DNA of 63,726 nucleotides. Origin: Erythrobacteraceae bacterium. GTDB lineage: Bacteria > Pseudomonadota > Alphaproteobacteria > Sphingomonadales > Sphingomonadaceae. The stretch covers positions 1-63,726 of the forward strand of contig JAHEAX010000012.1 of the NCBI GenBank assembly GCA_024642525.1, written 5' to 3'. This document shows positions 53,174 through 62,292 of this stretch, piece after piece. Within the stretch, counting starts at the first letter, position 1; every line of letters begins with the position of its first letter. The notes beneath the pieces are model-generated. The model had not been told where the DNA came from and ran no database searches. It saw nothing but the letters and a program-made list of their open reading frames with translations. Both the position numbers and the translations under genes were made by a program.

Positions 53174-55117
53174 TTATCCCATTTTCTTGAGCAGCCAGGA
53201 GAATTTCCCTCCGCTGCGCGATGTCATGCCCTGCAATACCAGTTGCAGGATCGGTTGCGGCCTGCCCTGACCGTCAACCCACAGGCTTTCTTCAATTGCC
53301 AGATCGCCCCCGCTGGACGTTTCTGCAAGCCTGAACTGCCAATATGTGCCGTCCGGCAGCGCCAGACCGGCACCCTTGCCATCGTCCGACAGGCCCAGTT
53401 CTATGCCCGGGCCGATGTGGAAACGGATGGCAAAATCAATCTTGCCGCGCTTGCCCTTGCCAGCAGGGACCAGCAAATCCTCACCCCGCACTTCCGTGCC
53501 ATCATCACGCAGGATGAGAATGCGCCGATGGACCAGGCCGAAACGCGCAGCATAGCCATCGTGGCTTGCCTCCACCCGCGATGCCTTGCCATTCTGCAAT
53601 TCGATCGTGCGTCGATCTATCTCGACTTCCTCGACGCCCTTGCCCAGCTTGCCATTGATCATGACCGCCGTGGAGTTGGCATTATCCAGCGCCAAAGTGG
53701 AATGGGCCGCCGTGGCACGCAGCCCTTGCTCGATCCGCACCGGAACCTGGCCACCTGCGAACGAGGCGCCGCCGCAATTGACGATGATGCGCCGCCCGTC
53801 GCACGACATTTCAAACGCCAGCGTGGACGCGCAGCCAGACCGTGCGTGCTTCGCCCTTGGCGGTGGGGCAGCATCGAACTGCAGCACAGTCTTGCCGCCG
53901 GTCATGCGTTGATAGCCCCACTGGCGGATATCTTTCAGCGGGCGCGTGCGCACACCGCTTGCTTCCACCAGCGCGGCCACGCGTTCTGCGCGGATTGCGC
54001 CTGCACCTTGCCAGCTGCCAACCCCGCCATCACCATGCATCAGGGCCAGCAGCGGCGGCACCAGCAGTGCCATCATGGTTTCAATTGCGGGCGGCGGATC
54101 GCGGTCGGTCGCGCGGTAACAGGCGGCAAGCTTTACCAGCAGCGCAATGGCATCCATCTGCGCGACCGGGCTGCGCGACAGCACGCCGCCATCATCAGCC
54201 ACCAGTTCGCCCAGCGCCCGCACAAGGCCCGCTTCACCAAACAGGCGTCGCGGCTTGCCATCAGGCAATAACAGTCCGGCAGCGATGATCGCGCACCATC
54301 CGGCCACTTCGCCCAGGCGATCATCCGCGCGGCTGACATTGCGGTCGAGCCAGCGCGCCGTGTGCGAAATCGCCTCCAGCGCTTCTGTCCGCAACTTGTC
54401 ATCACCCGACAGGATCAGCGGGGCATACACCAGCCAGTTAAGCAGCCTGTTGCCGACATTCTCGACATTCCATGCAGGCCCCTTGCCAATGCCCTTGGCT
54501 TGCGGGCCATTGAGTTTGAGCCAGGCTGACAGCACCCGTTCCGCCGTGGAGGTGCATTGTTCACGCGGCGCGCTGGCGGCAAGATCGCCCAGCCATGAAA
54601 AGCCGTGCACCACCCGTTCAAACGGCGGGGTCAGCCGCGCCGTGGGCGAAAAATCCATCTGGGTGATAGGGGCCTTTACCCCGTGGACCAGGAAATGGCC
54701 CGCCCGCAGCGCCACGCCCGCCGCACGTTCGCCGCGCAAGGGGCATTCGACCGTCGCAAGCAGCCGCGCCCGCGCCGGTTTGCGAAACGGTGATGTCAGC
54801 GTGGAGGAGGAAAAGCCAAGCTTGTAGGCAAGGCGGATCAATCGTTCGCCCGCGCCGACAGAGGGGGGCGAAAAATCGCTCAATGCCAATGCGCGGCCCG
54901 GTTGCAGAATTTCGCTCGGCCCCGCCTGCACGTCTTCGCCGCGCGCGATTTTGCCATCTGTCACCAGCGCTTCTTCATCCTTGGGGTCGAGCGGCACGGC
55001 CATGGCATTTCCTGCCTTGATATACGGATCGCTGACTGCGGTATCAATGTTGTCAGCATGGCTGGCAGCGGACGTTTCCGCAGCGACGACACGGCTTCTT
55101 GTCGTCGCTTCTGCCAT
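53174..55117 (-). CDS. Heparinase II/III family protein
   Basis: 647 residues from ATG 55117, overlapping the rpe stop by one base (TGATG). No signal peptide is obvious. The N-terminal two thirds are helical (alpha/alpha toroid-like: [12 protein letters not shown]-type blocks, [20 protein letters not shown]). The C-terminal third is a beta-sandwich of the Hepar_II_III type with [20 protein letters not shown]. Where I recall catalytic His in the HA(x)LxFE stretch, this protein reads [10 protein letters not shown], so lyase activity is doubtful. The gene lies between rpe and purH, as in many sphingomonads. Function in these bacteria is unknown. Confidence 0.88.
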   Translation of the reverse strand: MAEATTRSRVVAAETSAASHADNIDTAVSDPYIKAGNAMAVPLDPKDEEALVTDGKIARGEDVQAGPSEILQPGRALALSDFSPPSVGAGERLIRLAYKLGFSSSTLTSPFRKPARARLLATVECPLRGERAAGVALRAGHFLVHGVKAPITQMDFSPTARLTPPFERVVHGFSWLGDLAASAPREQCTSTAERVLSAWLKLNGPQAKGIGKGPAWNVENVGNRLLNWLVYAPLILSGDDKLRTEALEAISHTARWLDRNVSRADDRLGEVAGWCAIIAAGLLLPDGKPRRLFGEAGLVRALGELVADDGGVLSRSPVAQMDAIALLVKLAACYRATDRDPPPAIETMMALLVPPLLALMHGDGGVGSWQGAGAIRAERVAALVEASGVRTRPLKDIRQWGYQRMTGGKTVLQFDAAPPPRAKHARSGCASTLAFEMSCDGRRIIVNCGGASFAGGQVPVRIEQGLRATAAHSTLALDNANSTAVMINGKLGKGVEEVEIDRRTIELQNGKASRVEASHDGYAARFGLVHRRILILRDDGTEVRGEDLLVPAGKGKRGKIDFAIRFHIGPGIELGLSDDGKGAGLALPDGTYWQFRLAETSSGGDLAIEESLWVDGQGRPQPILQLVLQGMTSRSGGKFSWLLKKMG

Positions 55118-55779
55118 CACCCTTGTCCCTTCAGCGCCGCGATATTGGCGGCATAGCAATCGGGCCCGCCCTTGAAGGTGGCGGAACCTGCCACCAGCAC
55201 ATCTGCCCCTGCATTGACGCACAGGCGCGCTGTTTCAGGATTGACGCCGCCGTCCACTTCCAGGCGGATATCGCGGCCGGTCTTGTCGATCATCTTGCGC
55301 ACGGCTTCGATCTTGCGCAGCTGGCTGTGAATGAAGCTCTGGCCGCCAAATCCGGGGTTCACGCTCATCACCAGCACGAGGTCGATATCGTCGATCAGAT
55401 AATCCAGCATCTTGGCCGGAGTGGCAGGATTGAGCGAAATGCCGGCCTGTTTGCCCAGCGCCTTGATTGCCTGCACTGTGCGGTGCGTGTGCGGGCCTGC
55501 TTCGGGATGCACGGTGATGATATCCGCGCCCGCATCGGCGAATTCCTGGAGATAGGCATCGACCGGGCTGATCATCAGATGGACATCGAAAATCTTGTCC
55601 GTGTGCGGACGCAGCGCCTTTACCACTGCAGGCCCGATGGTGATGTTGGGCACATAATGGCCATCCATCACGTCCACGTGGATCCAGTCGGCCCCCGCAG
55701 CATCAATGGCGCGCACTTCTTCACCCAGCCGGGCAAAGTCGGCTGAAAGGATCGAAGGCGAAATAAGCGGTATTGCCAT
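55117..55779 (-). CDS. rpe: Ribulose-phosphate 3-epimerase
   Basis: 220 residues. TIM-barrel blocks [32 protein letters not shown], the acidic-His core TVHPEAG and [12 protein letters not shown] are all present. Interconverts ribulose-5-phosphate and xylulose-5-phosphate in the pentose phosphate pathway. First gene of the operon with heparinase and purH; transcription must start in the 363-bp region to the right. Confidence 0.96.
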   Translation of the reverse strand: MAIPLISPSILSADFARLGEEVRAIDAAGADWIHVDVMDGHYVPNITIGPAVVKALRPHTDKIFDVHLMISPVDAYLQEFADAGADIITVHPEAGPHTHRTVQAIKALGKQAGISLNPATPAKMLDYLIDDIDLVLVMSVNPGFGGQSFIHSQLRKIEAVRKMIDKTGRDIRLEVDGGVNPETARLCVNAGADVLVAGSATFKGGPDCYAANIAALKGQG

Positions 55780-56142
55780 GCTCGGGCGCTTTACGTGGGA
55801 GGCAAGAATGACGCTTGCGGGTAGTGGTTGCGGGCTGCAAACGGGTTAGATGCCAGATATGGTAGCGGCAAGCGCCGCAGGGGCGCTTTTCCACACCGGC
55901 CCCGCCTGTTGGGCGCGTTTTAACGGCTTTGCCTGTTCTGCATGCGAAAACGACCAAAAAAGAAGCACCATTCGAGGCTGTGCGACAGTGCCTGAACGGG
56001 GGCACAGCAGTCAATTCAGCGGTAATTCATGGCCCTAAGGGCAATTGGGCGGCATATTCAGGGAGCATCCCGCCTGCCATAGCGGGCGAATCGGGTGTTC
56101 TGGCGCTGCGTCCAGGCAGCCAGATTTGGAAATTTACGGATT
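55780..56142. other. 363-bp region between rpe and the DUF2141 gene
   Basis: It holds the divergent promoters for rpe (left) and the 56143 gene (right). No -35/-10 pair stands out. Contents: a strong Shine-Dalgarno GGGAGG (55797-55802) before a 13-residue plus-strand ORF (55808-55849), a terminator-like hairpin at 55870-55890, and short stems GTGCC/GGCAC near 55990 and CCCGC/GCGGG at 56068-56085. A 62-residue ORF (55850-56038) has no support. Confidence 0.5.
55870..55890 (+). terminator. Terminator-like hairpin with no known upstream gene
   Basis: AAGCGCC-GCAGG-GGCGCTT (55870-55888) followed by TT. On the plus strand the nearest upstream coding signal is only the 13-residue ORF at 55808-55849. 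It could end a short unannotated transcript. Confidence 0.5.
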
Positions 56143-56640
56143 ATGATGAACAAGACCACGCTTCGCTCTGCGACTGTTGCCATGCTGGCGGGCACTTTGC
56201 TGCTGGCCGGACCGGCGCAGGCCCAATACCGCCAGGTGATACCCAATAACCTTGCCAAATGCGCTGCCAATGCCGGACCCGCCGTGAAGGTCACTGTCAC
56301 CGGCATCAAGGCATCGACAGGCACCATCCGCATCCAGAGTTACAAGGGCACCAAGGCCGACTGGCTGGAAAAAGGCCGCTGGCTGAACCGTATCGAAGCG
56401 CGTGCGCGTGCCGGTTCAATGACGTTCTGCCTGCCCGTGCCTGCCGCTGGCGAATATGGCATTGCCGTGCGGCACGACCTCAACGGCAATGGCGATACGG
56501 ACCTGCGCGAAGATGGGGGCGCAATGTCGAACAACCCCAGCATCAACATCTTCAACCTGGGCAAACCCAGCTACAAGAAGACGGCATTCAACGTTGGCAG
56601 CGGTGTGACATCCATCACGCTGACGATGAAGTATTTCTAA
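56143..56640 (+). CDS. Exported DUF2141 family protein
   Basis: 165 residues after the first ATG (56146 is also possible). The signal peptide is TVAMLAGTLLLAGPAQAQ. The core VTVTGIKASTGTIRIQSYK and the calcium-binding-like DLNGNGDTDLREDGGAMSNNP identify DUF2141, a small beta-sandwich family exported to the periplasm or surface. Function unknown; members are often near carotenoid or envelope genes. Its stop is 3 bp from the convergent Tam41-like gene. Confidence 0.9.
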   Translation: MMNKTTLRSATVAMLAGTLLLAGPAQAQYRQVIPNNLAKCAANAGPAVKVTVTGIKASTGTIRIQSYKGTKADWLEKGRWLNRIEARARAGSMTFCLPVPAAGEYGIAVRHDLNGNGDTDLREDGGAMSNNPSINIFNLGKPSYKKTAFNVGSGVTSITLTMKYF

Positions 56641-56643
56641 GGC

Positions 56644-57546
56644 TTAACGGCGACTGCGCCATAGTTTGAACATCACGCCCGGCGCGGCCAGCACCGGGTG
56701 TTTTTCGCGCCACGGGGTAATTTCAACCGGCACGCCCGTGTGGCGTTCAATCTTCCACGCAGCATAGCGCGCTGCCCCTTCGAAAGTGGTGCTCGCCTTT
56801 ACCAGCCGCAGCAGGTTCATCGGTTTGCCCAGCCGCCTGCGGGCATTCCACCAGCGCAGGATATTTTCGCGCGTGGCACCCGGAATTTGCGGAGTAATCC
56901 TGTCGCCATCAACCTTGAAAGTGATGCCCTGTGCTGACAGGGCCAGCGGCAGAAGCCCGTCAAAATGGGCCTGGTTCACTTCCAGTATCGAATTTTCCCG
57001 GCCGGCTTTTTCAACCCTGAATTCCGCCTTGTAAGTTGCGCGAAACAGGGCGCGCCAATAATCCTGCGCGGTTCCGCTTGACGGGCCGAGCGCTGCCGCC
57101 AGCCGTGCGGCGGTTTGGGCAGCAGCAGCAACCGCATCGACAACAGCATTCTGATCGGCCCCGCCTGCAAGCCAAACCAGCGCGCTGGGCTGCACGAAAC
57201 GTGCCCAGATGGTGGTGTCGCGCCGCTGGCCGCGCGCAGCAGCATCGAAAGTGGAAAGCGCCATGGTCGCAACCTTGGCGCGCAGCATTTGACCGCCATG
57301 TTCCCATTCATGGTAGCTGACCCGCGGCCAGATGCGGCTGCGTTCGTCACCCGGCATAAGCAGATAGAAATCTAGCACGCCTTCCAGCTCGCCCGTGCGC
57401 AGGTTCGAGCCATAGAACAGCGCGGCCAATGCGCCTGCATCGCGGGCCAGCATGGCGGCAAATTCGCGCACCGGCAGGCTGACAGGTGCGGCCAGCTGCG
57501 CAGCTATGCGCTGGTGCAATCGGCTGTCAGCAATCTGCCCGGTCAC
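56644..57546 (-). CDS. Tam41/Mmp37-like phosphatidate cytidylyltransferase
   Basis: 300 residues from a GTG at 57546 whose GTGA overlaps the diacylglycerol-kinase stop; a GTG at 57561 is possible. The nucleotidyltransferase motif ALFYGSNLRTGELEGVLDFY corresponds to the YGSGV...LDF region of mitochondrial Tam41. The C-terminal half has ATYKAEFRVEKAGRENSILE then VNQAHFD, which aligns by eye with Tam41 YSGDFRM...NIVKPNIAHF. The predicted reaction is CTP plus phosphatidic acid to CDP-diacylglycerol. No membrane segment is seen, as expected for Tam41 (peripheral), unlike CdsA. Assignment is by remembered family sequence and should be verified by profile search. Confidence 0.68.
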   Translation of the reverse strand: MTGQIADSRLHQRIAAQLAAPVSLPVREFAAMLARDAGALAALFYGSNLRTGELEGVLDFYLLMPGDERSRIWPRVSYHEWEHGGQMLRAKVATMALSTFDAAARGQRRDTTIWARFVQPSALVWLAGGADQNAVVDAVAAAAQTAARLAAALGPSSGTAQDYWRALFRATYKAEFRVEKAGRENSILEVNQAHFDGLLPLALSAQGITFKVDGDRITPQIPGATRENILRWWNARRRLGKPMNLLRLVKASTTFEGAARYAAWKIERHTGVPVEITPWREKHPVLAAPGVMFKLWRSRR

Positions 57547-58565
57547 GGGACGACGAAGCACAGTTCAGGGCCGTTGGAGACAGTATAGCGGCCCTTGGGG
57601 AACGCCTCCCCATCCAAGATGAATTCATCCTCCAGCGCCAGTTCGTAACAATCCGTGCGGACAAAATGCACCCCGGCGCGCATCACCCACTGCGGCACCT
57701 TGCCTGCGACGATGGCCGGAATCATCGCCAGCAGCCGCCTGCGCGGCCGGTCCATCACGGCCAGTTTCAGGCCGGTGCGATAAGGGCCAAATGGCTTCAT
57801 CCCCACGGGCAGGTTTTCCAGCGTGGATGACAGGAGGAACCATCGCTTGGCCGGATCGCCAATGCCGCTGTGTTCCAGCGCATCGCCATCGCCGCCGATT
57901 TTCAGCTGCATCCCCACACCGCTGCGCCAGCGGTTGCGATCTGTGCCGAACAGCGCCTGCACCACGCCCCACGCAGTGGTGGCACCCACTGCAAGGCTGT
58001 TGAATGCGCCCATGCGGTGCGCGTCCTGTCCCACCCGAATGCCAGTGGTGAATGCGCCCGCGCCAAGAATGAAACCGAGCATCGTGGGCCGTGCCTGTTT
58101 GCCCGCAGCAACTTGCGCCCCGGTTTCTGCCGAGGCGATCTTCAGCGCCCGGCGGCGGACCCTGTTGCCCCGTTCAAAAGCGGCAACCGCATCTGCCAGC
58201 GACCAGTCGGCAGGTGCGCCCAGATCGACATTGAGCGCATTGGTCTTGCCTTTGGGCAGCACGGCCAGCGCAGGCCAGTCATCGCCCCAGATTGGAAGCC
58301 CGCTGGTCAGCACATCGCGAACAGTCCCGTCACCGCCATTGATGACCAGCAGTTCCACCCCGCGCTGCGCAAAGCCTGCCAGCAATCCGTCAAGGTCGGC
58401 AGGGTCCTTGGGATGGGCCACCATGATGTTGGGCCGGTCGCTGGAATCATGGTCCAGCCCCTGGTTGCGGTGGCTGTGCCGGTTATAGATCACCCCCACC
58501 AAAGGCAGCTTTGGCGTGGCAGCAGGATCAGTTGGCGTGGCAGCTGTGTGGTTTGGACCAGTCAT
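57543..58565 (-). CDS. Diacylglycerol kinase family lipid kinase
   Basis: 340 residues, DAGK_cat fold. The nucleotide-binding VINGGDGTVRDVL is near residue 74 and GKTNALNVDLGAP near 105. The C-terminal beta-sandwich domain ends YELALEDEFILDGEAFPKGR then YTVSNGPELCF. It phosphorylates diacylglycerol or a related lipid alcohol; the DgkB/YegS group uses several lipids. The next gene overlaps by four bases and encodes a likely CDP-DAG synthase, so phosphatidic acid is the natural product. Divergent from the M20 gene across 93 bp. Confidence 0.88.
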   Translation of the reverse strand: MTGPNHTAATPTDPAATPKLPLVGVIYNRHSHRNQGLDHDSSDRPNIMVAHPKDPADLDGLLAGFAQRGVELLVINGGDGTVRDVLTSGLPIWGDDWPALAVLPKGKTNALNVDLGAPADWSLADAVAAFERGNRVRRRALKIASAETGAQVAAGKQARPTMLGFILGAGAFTTGIRVGQDAHRMGAFNSLAVGATTAWGVVQALFGTDRNRWRSGVGMQLKIGGDGDALEHSGIGDPAKRWFLLSSTLENLPVGMKPFGPYRTGLKLAVMDRPRRRLLAMIPAIVAGKVPQWVMRAGVHFVRTDCYELALEDEFILDGEAFPKGRYTVSNGPELCFVVP

Positions 58566-58658
58566 TTCACCTGCGCCTTAGCCGCCAACGCGCGCGGCAT
58601 CCATAGGGGCGTATAAATTGGCAGGGACTCAGCCCGTTTAATTTTGTAGCATCCGCCC

Positions 58659-59882
58659 ATGCACCATACGGACCTGCTTACTTCCGCCACCGCACTTGCA
58701 GACCGGATCATCGGCCTGCGCCGCGCAATCCATGCCGAACCGGAGCTGGGGCTGCATACGCCAAAGACACGCGACAAGGTCCGCGCTGCCCTTGCACACC
58801 TGCCGCTCGAATGGCGCAGCGGACCGTCCACCACGGGCGAAGTGGCCATTCTGAAAGGTTCAAAACGGGGCGCAGGTTCTGGCCGCCGCGTATTGCTGCG
58901 CGGCGACATGGACGCCCTGCCCATGCCGGAAAATACCGGCCTCGACTTTGCCTCGACCATCGAAGGCGCGATGCATGCCTGCGGGCATGATACGCATACC
59001 GCCATGCTGGCTGGCGCCGCCGAAGTGTTGTGCGCGCGGCAGGCTGATCTGGCGGGCGAAGTGATGTTCATGTTCCAACCGGGCGAGGAAGGCTACCATG
59101 GCGCGCGCTTCATGCTGGATGATGGCCTGCTGGGCGGCACGCCAGACGATCCGCTGACTGATGCCGCCTTTGCGCTGCACATCATGCCCAATGCGCCGCA
59201 CGGTGTAATTGCGGGCAAGCCCGGCCCGCTGATGGCCGCAGCCGACCAGTTCGAAATCACCATACGCGGTCAGGGCGGCCATGCATCCATGCCGCATGAT
59301 ACGCGTGATCCGGTCCCTGCCGCCTGCGCAATCGTGACGGCGCTGCAGGCCATGGTCACCCGCCGTTTCAATGCGGCCGATGCCGTGGTGGTGACAGTGA
59401 CGCGGATGGATGCGGGGACAGCGCATAATATCATTGCCGACCATGCCACATTGCGCGGCACCATGCGCACGCTTTCGTCCCGCCACCGTGCCCGCGTGCA
59501 CGAATTGATGCATGAAGTGGCCAGCCACACTGCCGCAGCGCATGGCGTCAGCGCGCAGGTTGATATTACGCCCGGTTTCCCGGTGACGATCTGCGATGAA
59601 CGCGCCGTCGCGCTGGGCCGCACCGTGACACATGAATTGCTGGGGGCAGACAGCTGGAAAGACCTGCCTGCGCCGATCATGGGTGCAGAAGATTTCGCCT
59701 ATATCCTCGAAAAAGTGCCGGGCGCGATGTTCTTTCTGGGAGTTGCCCCTGCCGGCGAAGACTGGACAGCCTGCTGCGGTATCCATTCATCGCGGATGAT
59801 GGTGGACGAAAATGCCCTGCCGCGCGGAACGGCGATTTTGGCGGGCTGCGCGGCGCATTTCCTCGATCAGGGGTTCACCTGA
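58659..59882 (+). CDS. M20 family amidohydrolase/aminoacylase
   Basis: 407 residues. Metal ligands and catalytic residues are visible in LLRGDMDALPMPE, HACGHDTHTAMLAG, MFQPGEEGYHGARFM and the C-terminal GAEDFAYILEKVPG. The dimerisation domain has RGQGGHASMPHDTRDP. This is the hippurate-hydrolase/IAA-amino-acid-hydrolase branch (M20D), hydrolysing N-acyl amino acids in the cytosol. Followed after 67 bp by a CoA ligase, which could activate the released acid. Confidence 0.92.
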   Translation: MHHTDLLTSATALADRIIGLRRAIHAEPELGLHTPKTRDKVRAALAHLPLEWRSGPSTTGEVAILKGSKRGAGSGRRVLLRGDMDALPMPENTGLDFASTIEGAMHACGHDTHTAMLAGAAEVLCARQADLAGEVMFMFQPGEEGYHGARFMLDDGLLGGTPDDPLTDAAFALHIMPNAPHGVIAGKPGPLMAAADQFEITIRGQGGHASMPHDTRDPVPAACAIVTALQAMVTRRFNAADAVVVTVTRMDAGTAHNIIADHATLRGTMRTLSSRHRARVHELMHEVASHTAAAHGVSAQVDITPGFPVTICDERAVALGRTVTHELLGADSWKDLPAPIMGAEDFAYILEKVPGAMFFLGVAPAGEDWTACCGIHSSRMMVDENALPRGTAILAGCAAHFLDQGFT

Positions 59883-59949
59883 CGCCATATTTTCTGACAT
59901 GACGGAAAAAACAGGTGCCACAAGGCACCGGGATACAAGCGGAGAGATG

Positions 59950-61548
59950 ATGAACGATTCGGCCACGGGCAATAGCCCCAGCAACAACGCCAGCAACAAC
60001 ACTGGCAACACGTCCGGCAACAAGAATTGCCTGACATTCAGCGAAGGGTTGGCCTGCAATGCAGCCGACCATCCAGAGCAGGTTGCCCTGCGGTTTGGTG
60101 ACAGGACGACCACCTTTGCCGAATATGACCGGCACGCCACCCAGATTGCCAACGGGCTTGCCGCCATGGGGCTGAAGAAGGGTGACCGGATCGCCTATCT
60201 TGGCAAGAACAGCGACCATTGCGTGGAATTATGCGTCGGCGCATCGCGCGCAGGCGTGGTGTTCGTGCCGATTATCTGGCGGCTTGCCCCTGCCGAAGTG
60301 GATTTCATCGTCAAGGATTGCGGTGCCAAAATCCTGTTCGTCGAAGATGCTTTCCGCAACGTGCCGTGGGACGGCGACACGGTGAACATGGAAGCCGAAT
60401 TTGTCGATTGGCGCGACAAGCAAAGCGATGCGCCGGTCGCACACCAGCCGAGCCCGGACGATGCTTTCCTGCAGCTCTACACATCAGGCACCACTGGCAA
60501 GCCGAAGGGCGTGGTCCTCAGCAATCGCAACGGCACCTGCCTGCGCCCGAAGCTCGAAGCGGAAAACATCTACTGGTATTGCGCCGAGCCGGGCGACACG
60601 ATGATTTTTGCCATGCCATATGGCCATATCGCCGGGGTCGGCACGGCCATCAGTGGCGCGCTGGGCGGGCAGGAAATCATCGTCCATGCCGAATTCGACC
60701 CGGCCATGCTCATCAGTGACGTGCAGAAATATCAGGTCAAATGGCTGTTTCTGGTGCCTGCCGCACTGGGCATCATGCTGGCGCATCCTGATGCCGCGAA
60801 GGCTGATTTTTCATCCGTCAAAGGACTTACCTACGGGGCCAGCCCGATCCCGCTCGACCTTCTGAAAGAAGGCGTGGACCGGCTGCGCTGCGATTTTGCC
60901 CAGCTTTACGGCCTGACCGAAACCTATGGCACAGTCATATCGCTGTCGCCCGAAGACCACCTGCCGGGCCGCGAACATGTCATGCGCTCTGCAGGCAAGC
61001 CCTTGCCCGGGGTGGAACTGCGCATCCTCGATGAAAACCTCAACCCGCTACCGCCTGGTGAAATCGGCGAAGTCGCGATCCGTTCGGAATGCGTGATGAT
61101 CGAATATTGGAACAGGCCGGAAGAAACCGCCAAGGCGCTGATCGGCGATGGCTGGTTCCGCACCGGCGATGCCGGCATCGTGGATGAAGAAGGCTATCTC
61201 TACATCCAGGACCGGATCAAGGACATGATCATCAGCGGCGGCGAGAACGTCTATCCTGCCGAAGTGGAAAGCGCGCTCTATGGCCACCCCGATGTCGCCG
61301 ATATCGCGGTGATCGGCGTGCCAGACCCCAAATGGGGCGAAGCAGTAAAGGCAGTGGTGGTGTGCAAGGAAGGCTGCCAGCCCGACGAGGCATCGATCAT
61401 CGCCTATGCGCGCGAACAGATTGCCGGGTTCAAATGCCCCAAGACGGTGGATTTCATCAGCGCCCTGCCGCGCAATCCATCAGGCAAGATCCTGCGGCGG
61501 GAATTGCGCGCACCCTATTGGGAAGGGCTCGACCGTCAGGTGAACTAG
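59950..61548 (+). CDS. Acyl-CoA synthetase with N-terminal Asn/Ser/Gly-rich extension
   Basis: 532 residues. GGAG sits 5 nt before ATG 59950; the frame is open back to 59812 inside the M20 gene. Motifs: LYTSGTTGKPKGVVLS, QLYGLTETYG, GWFRTGDAGIVDEEGYL, IKDMIISGGENVYPAEVE and ALPRNPSGKILRREL. The first 25 residues (NDSATGNSPSNNASNNTGNT) are a low-complexity tail unusual for ANL enzymes. Long-chain or aromatic fatty acid-CoA ligase, substrate unknown. Hairpins follow the stop (GTCGGG...CCCGAC, 61623-61658). Confidence 0.9.
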   Translation: MNDSATGNSPSNNASNNTGNTSGNKNCLTFSEGLACNAADHPEQVALRFGDRTTTFAEYDRHATQIANGLAAMGLKKGDRIAYLGKNSDHCVELCVGASRAGVVFVPIIWRLAPAEVDFIVKDCGAKILFVEDAFRNVPWDGDTVNMEAEFVDWRDKQSDAPVAHQPSPDDAFLQLYTSGTTGKPKGVVLSNRNGTCLRPKLEAENIYWYCAEPGDTMIFAMPYGHIAGVGTAISGALGGQEIIVHAEFDPAMLISDVQKYQVKWLFLVPAALGIMLAHPDAAKADFSSVKGLTYGASPIPLDLLKEGVDRLRCDFAQLYGLTETYGTVISLSPEDHLPGREHVMRSAGKPLPGVELRILDENLNPLPPGEIGEVAIRSECVMIEYWNRPEETAKALIGDGWFRTGDAGIVDEEGYLYIQDRIKDMIISGGENVYPAEVESALYGHPDVADIAVIGVPDPKWGEAVKAVVVCKEGCQPDEASIIAYAREQIAGFKCPKTVDFISALPRNPSGKILRRELRAPYWEGLDRQVN

Positions 61549-61685
61549 GGGCGGGATGGCCTGACTGGAAGTGTTATCCAATGGCAGCACCGACCCGAAG
61601 GCAGGCGCCGCCATTGGAAACAGTCGGGGCAGGATTCAGTGGCGAAGTCCTTCCCGACCCAAACTGATAATCTGCTAAAGTCAGA

Positions 61686-62108
61686 TCAGAGCGCGCCTTC
61701 GCTGCCGCTATACATCACGCTGGAAATGGTGCCGTCTGTGCTGCCAAGGCAAAGCCACGGCGCCTCTGCGCCTTCGACATTCACATAAACGCCGGTTGCC
61801 GCCTGCGAAAATTCGGTTCGCGCAACACCCAGCACATTTGCGCCCGTTTCCTTGGCCACGCGCTTGAGGCAATTGGCTTCCAGCTTGGCCGTTTCGCTCG
61901 CCCCGGCGGCAGGCGCCGCTGCTTCGACAGATGCTTCTGCTGCGGCAGTTGCTTCTTCCATGGCCGTATCAGGCGTGGCCGCAGTTTCTGCTGCTGCACC
62001 TTCGGTAACTTCAGCGTCAGGCGCGGCATCGTCAGCCGAACCGCAACCGGCAAGGCCAAGCGAAATGGCGGCAGTCAAAGCCATGATAATTCGTGGGTTT
62101 TTATTCAT
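61686..62108 (-). CDS. Ala/Glu-rich lipoprotein of unknown function
   Basis: 140 residues. The lipobox is GLAGC (Cys22). An acidic Ala-rich linker (about residues 25-75) leads to a small C-terminal domain (ANCLKRVAKETGANVLGVAR, then GVYVNVEGAEAPWLCLGSTD) with two cysteines that may form a disulfide. The domain resembles the small C-terminal domains of some alphaproteobacterial secreted proteins but I cannot name it. Convergent with the CoA ligase, and divergent from the AraC gene. Confidence 0.75.
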   Translation of the reverse strand: MNKNPRIIMALTAAISLGLAGCGSADDAAPDAEVTEGAAAETAATPDTAMEEATAAAEASVEAAAPAAGASETAKLEANCLKRVAKETGANVLGVARTEFSQAATGVYVNVEGAEAPWLCLGSTDGTISSVMYSGSEGAL

Positions 62109-62179
62109 GTAGCCAGATCCTGTCTGCTATTGTGGGGGCCGCGTCATGATAGTCAGGAGAAGGTGGGCAGGCAACGTCC

Positions 62180-62208
62180 CGGCATCTGCGGGCAAGGCCC
62201 GGATGCCG
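62180..62208 (+). other. Stable hairpin upstream of the AraC gene
   Basis: CGGCATC (62180-62186) pairs with GATGCCG (62202-62208), enclosing CGGGC/GCCCG. It lies between the divergent lipoprotein and AraC genes. It could be in the AraC 5' leader. Confidence 0.45.
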
Positions 62209-62292
62209 AAACATCATTCGCTCACTATCGCTCAGTCAGCGGGCGTTATCTCATTTTTTGGCGAATGGCGTTATCCGCAATGTCGGGTATGA

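Noticed and set aside
55850-56038. 62-residue ORF upstream of the DUF2141 gene
   Set aside because: No ribosome site, no hydrophobic or domain pattern; it reads through the terminator-like hairpin.
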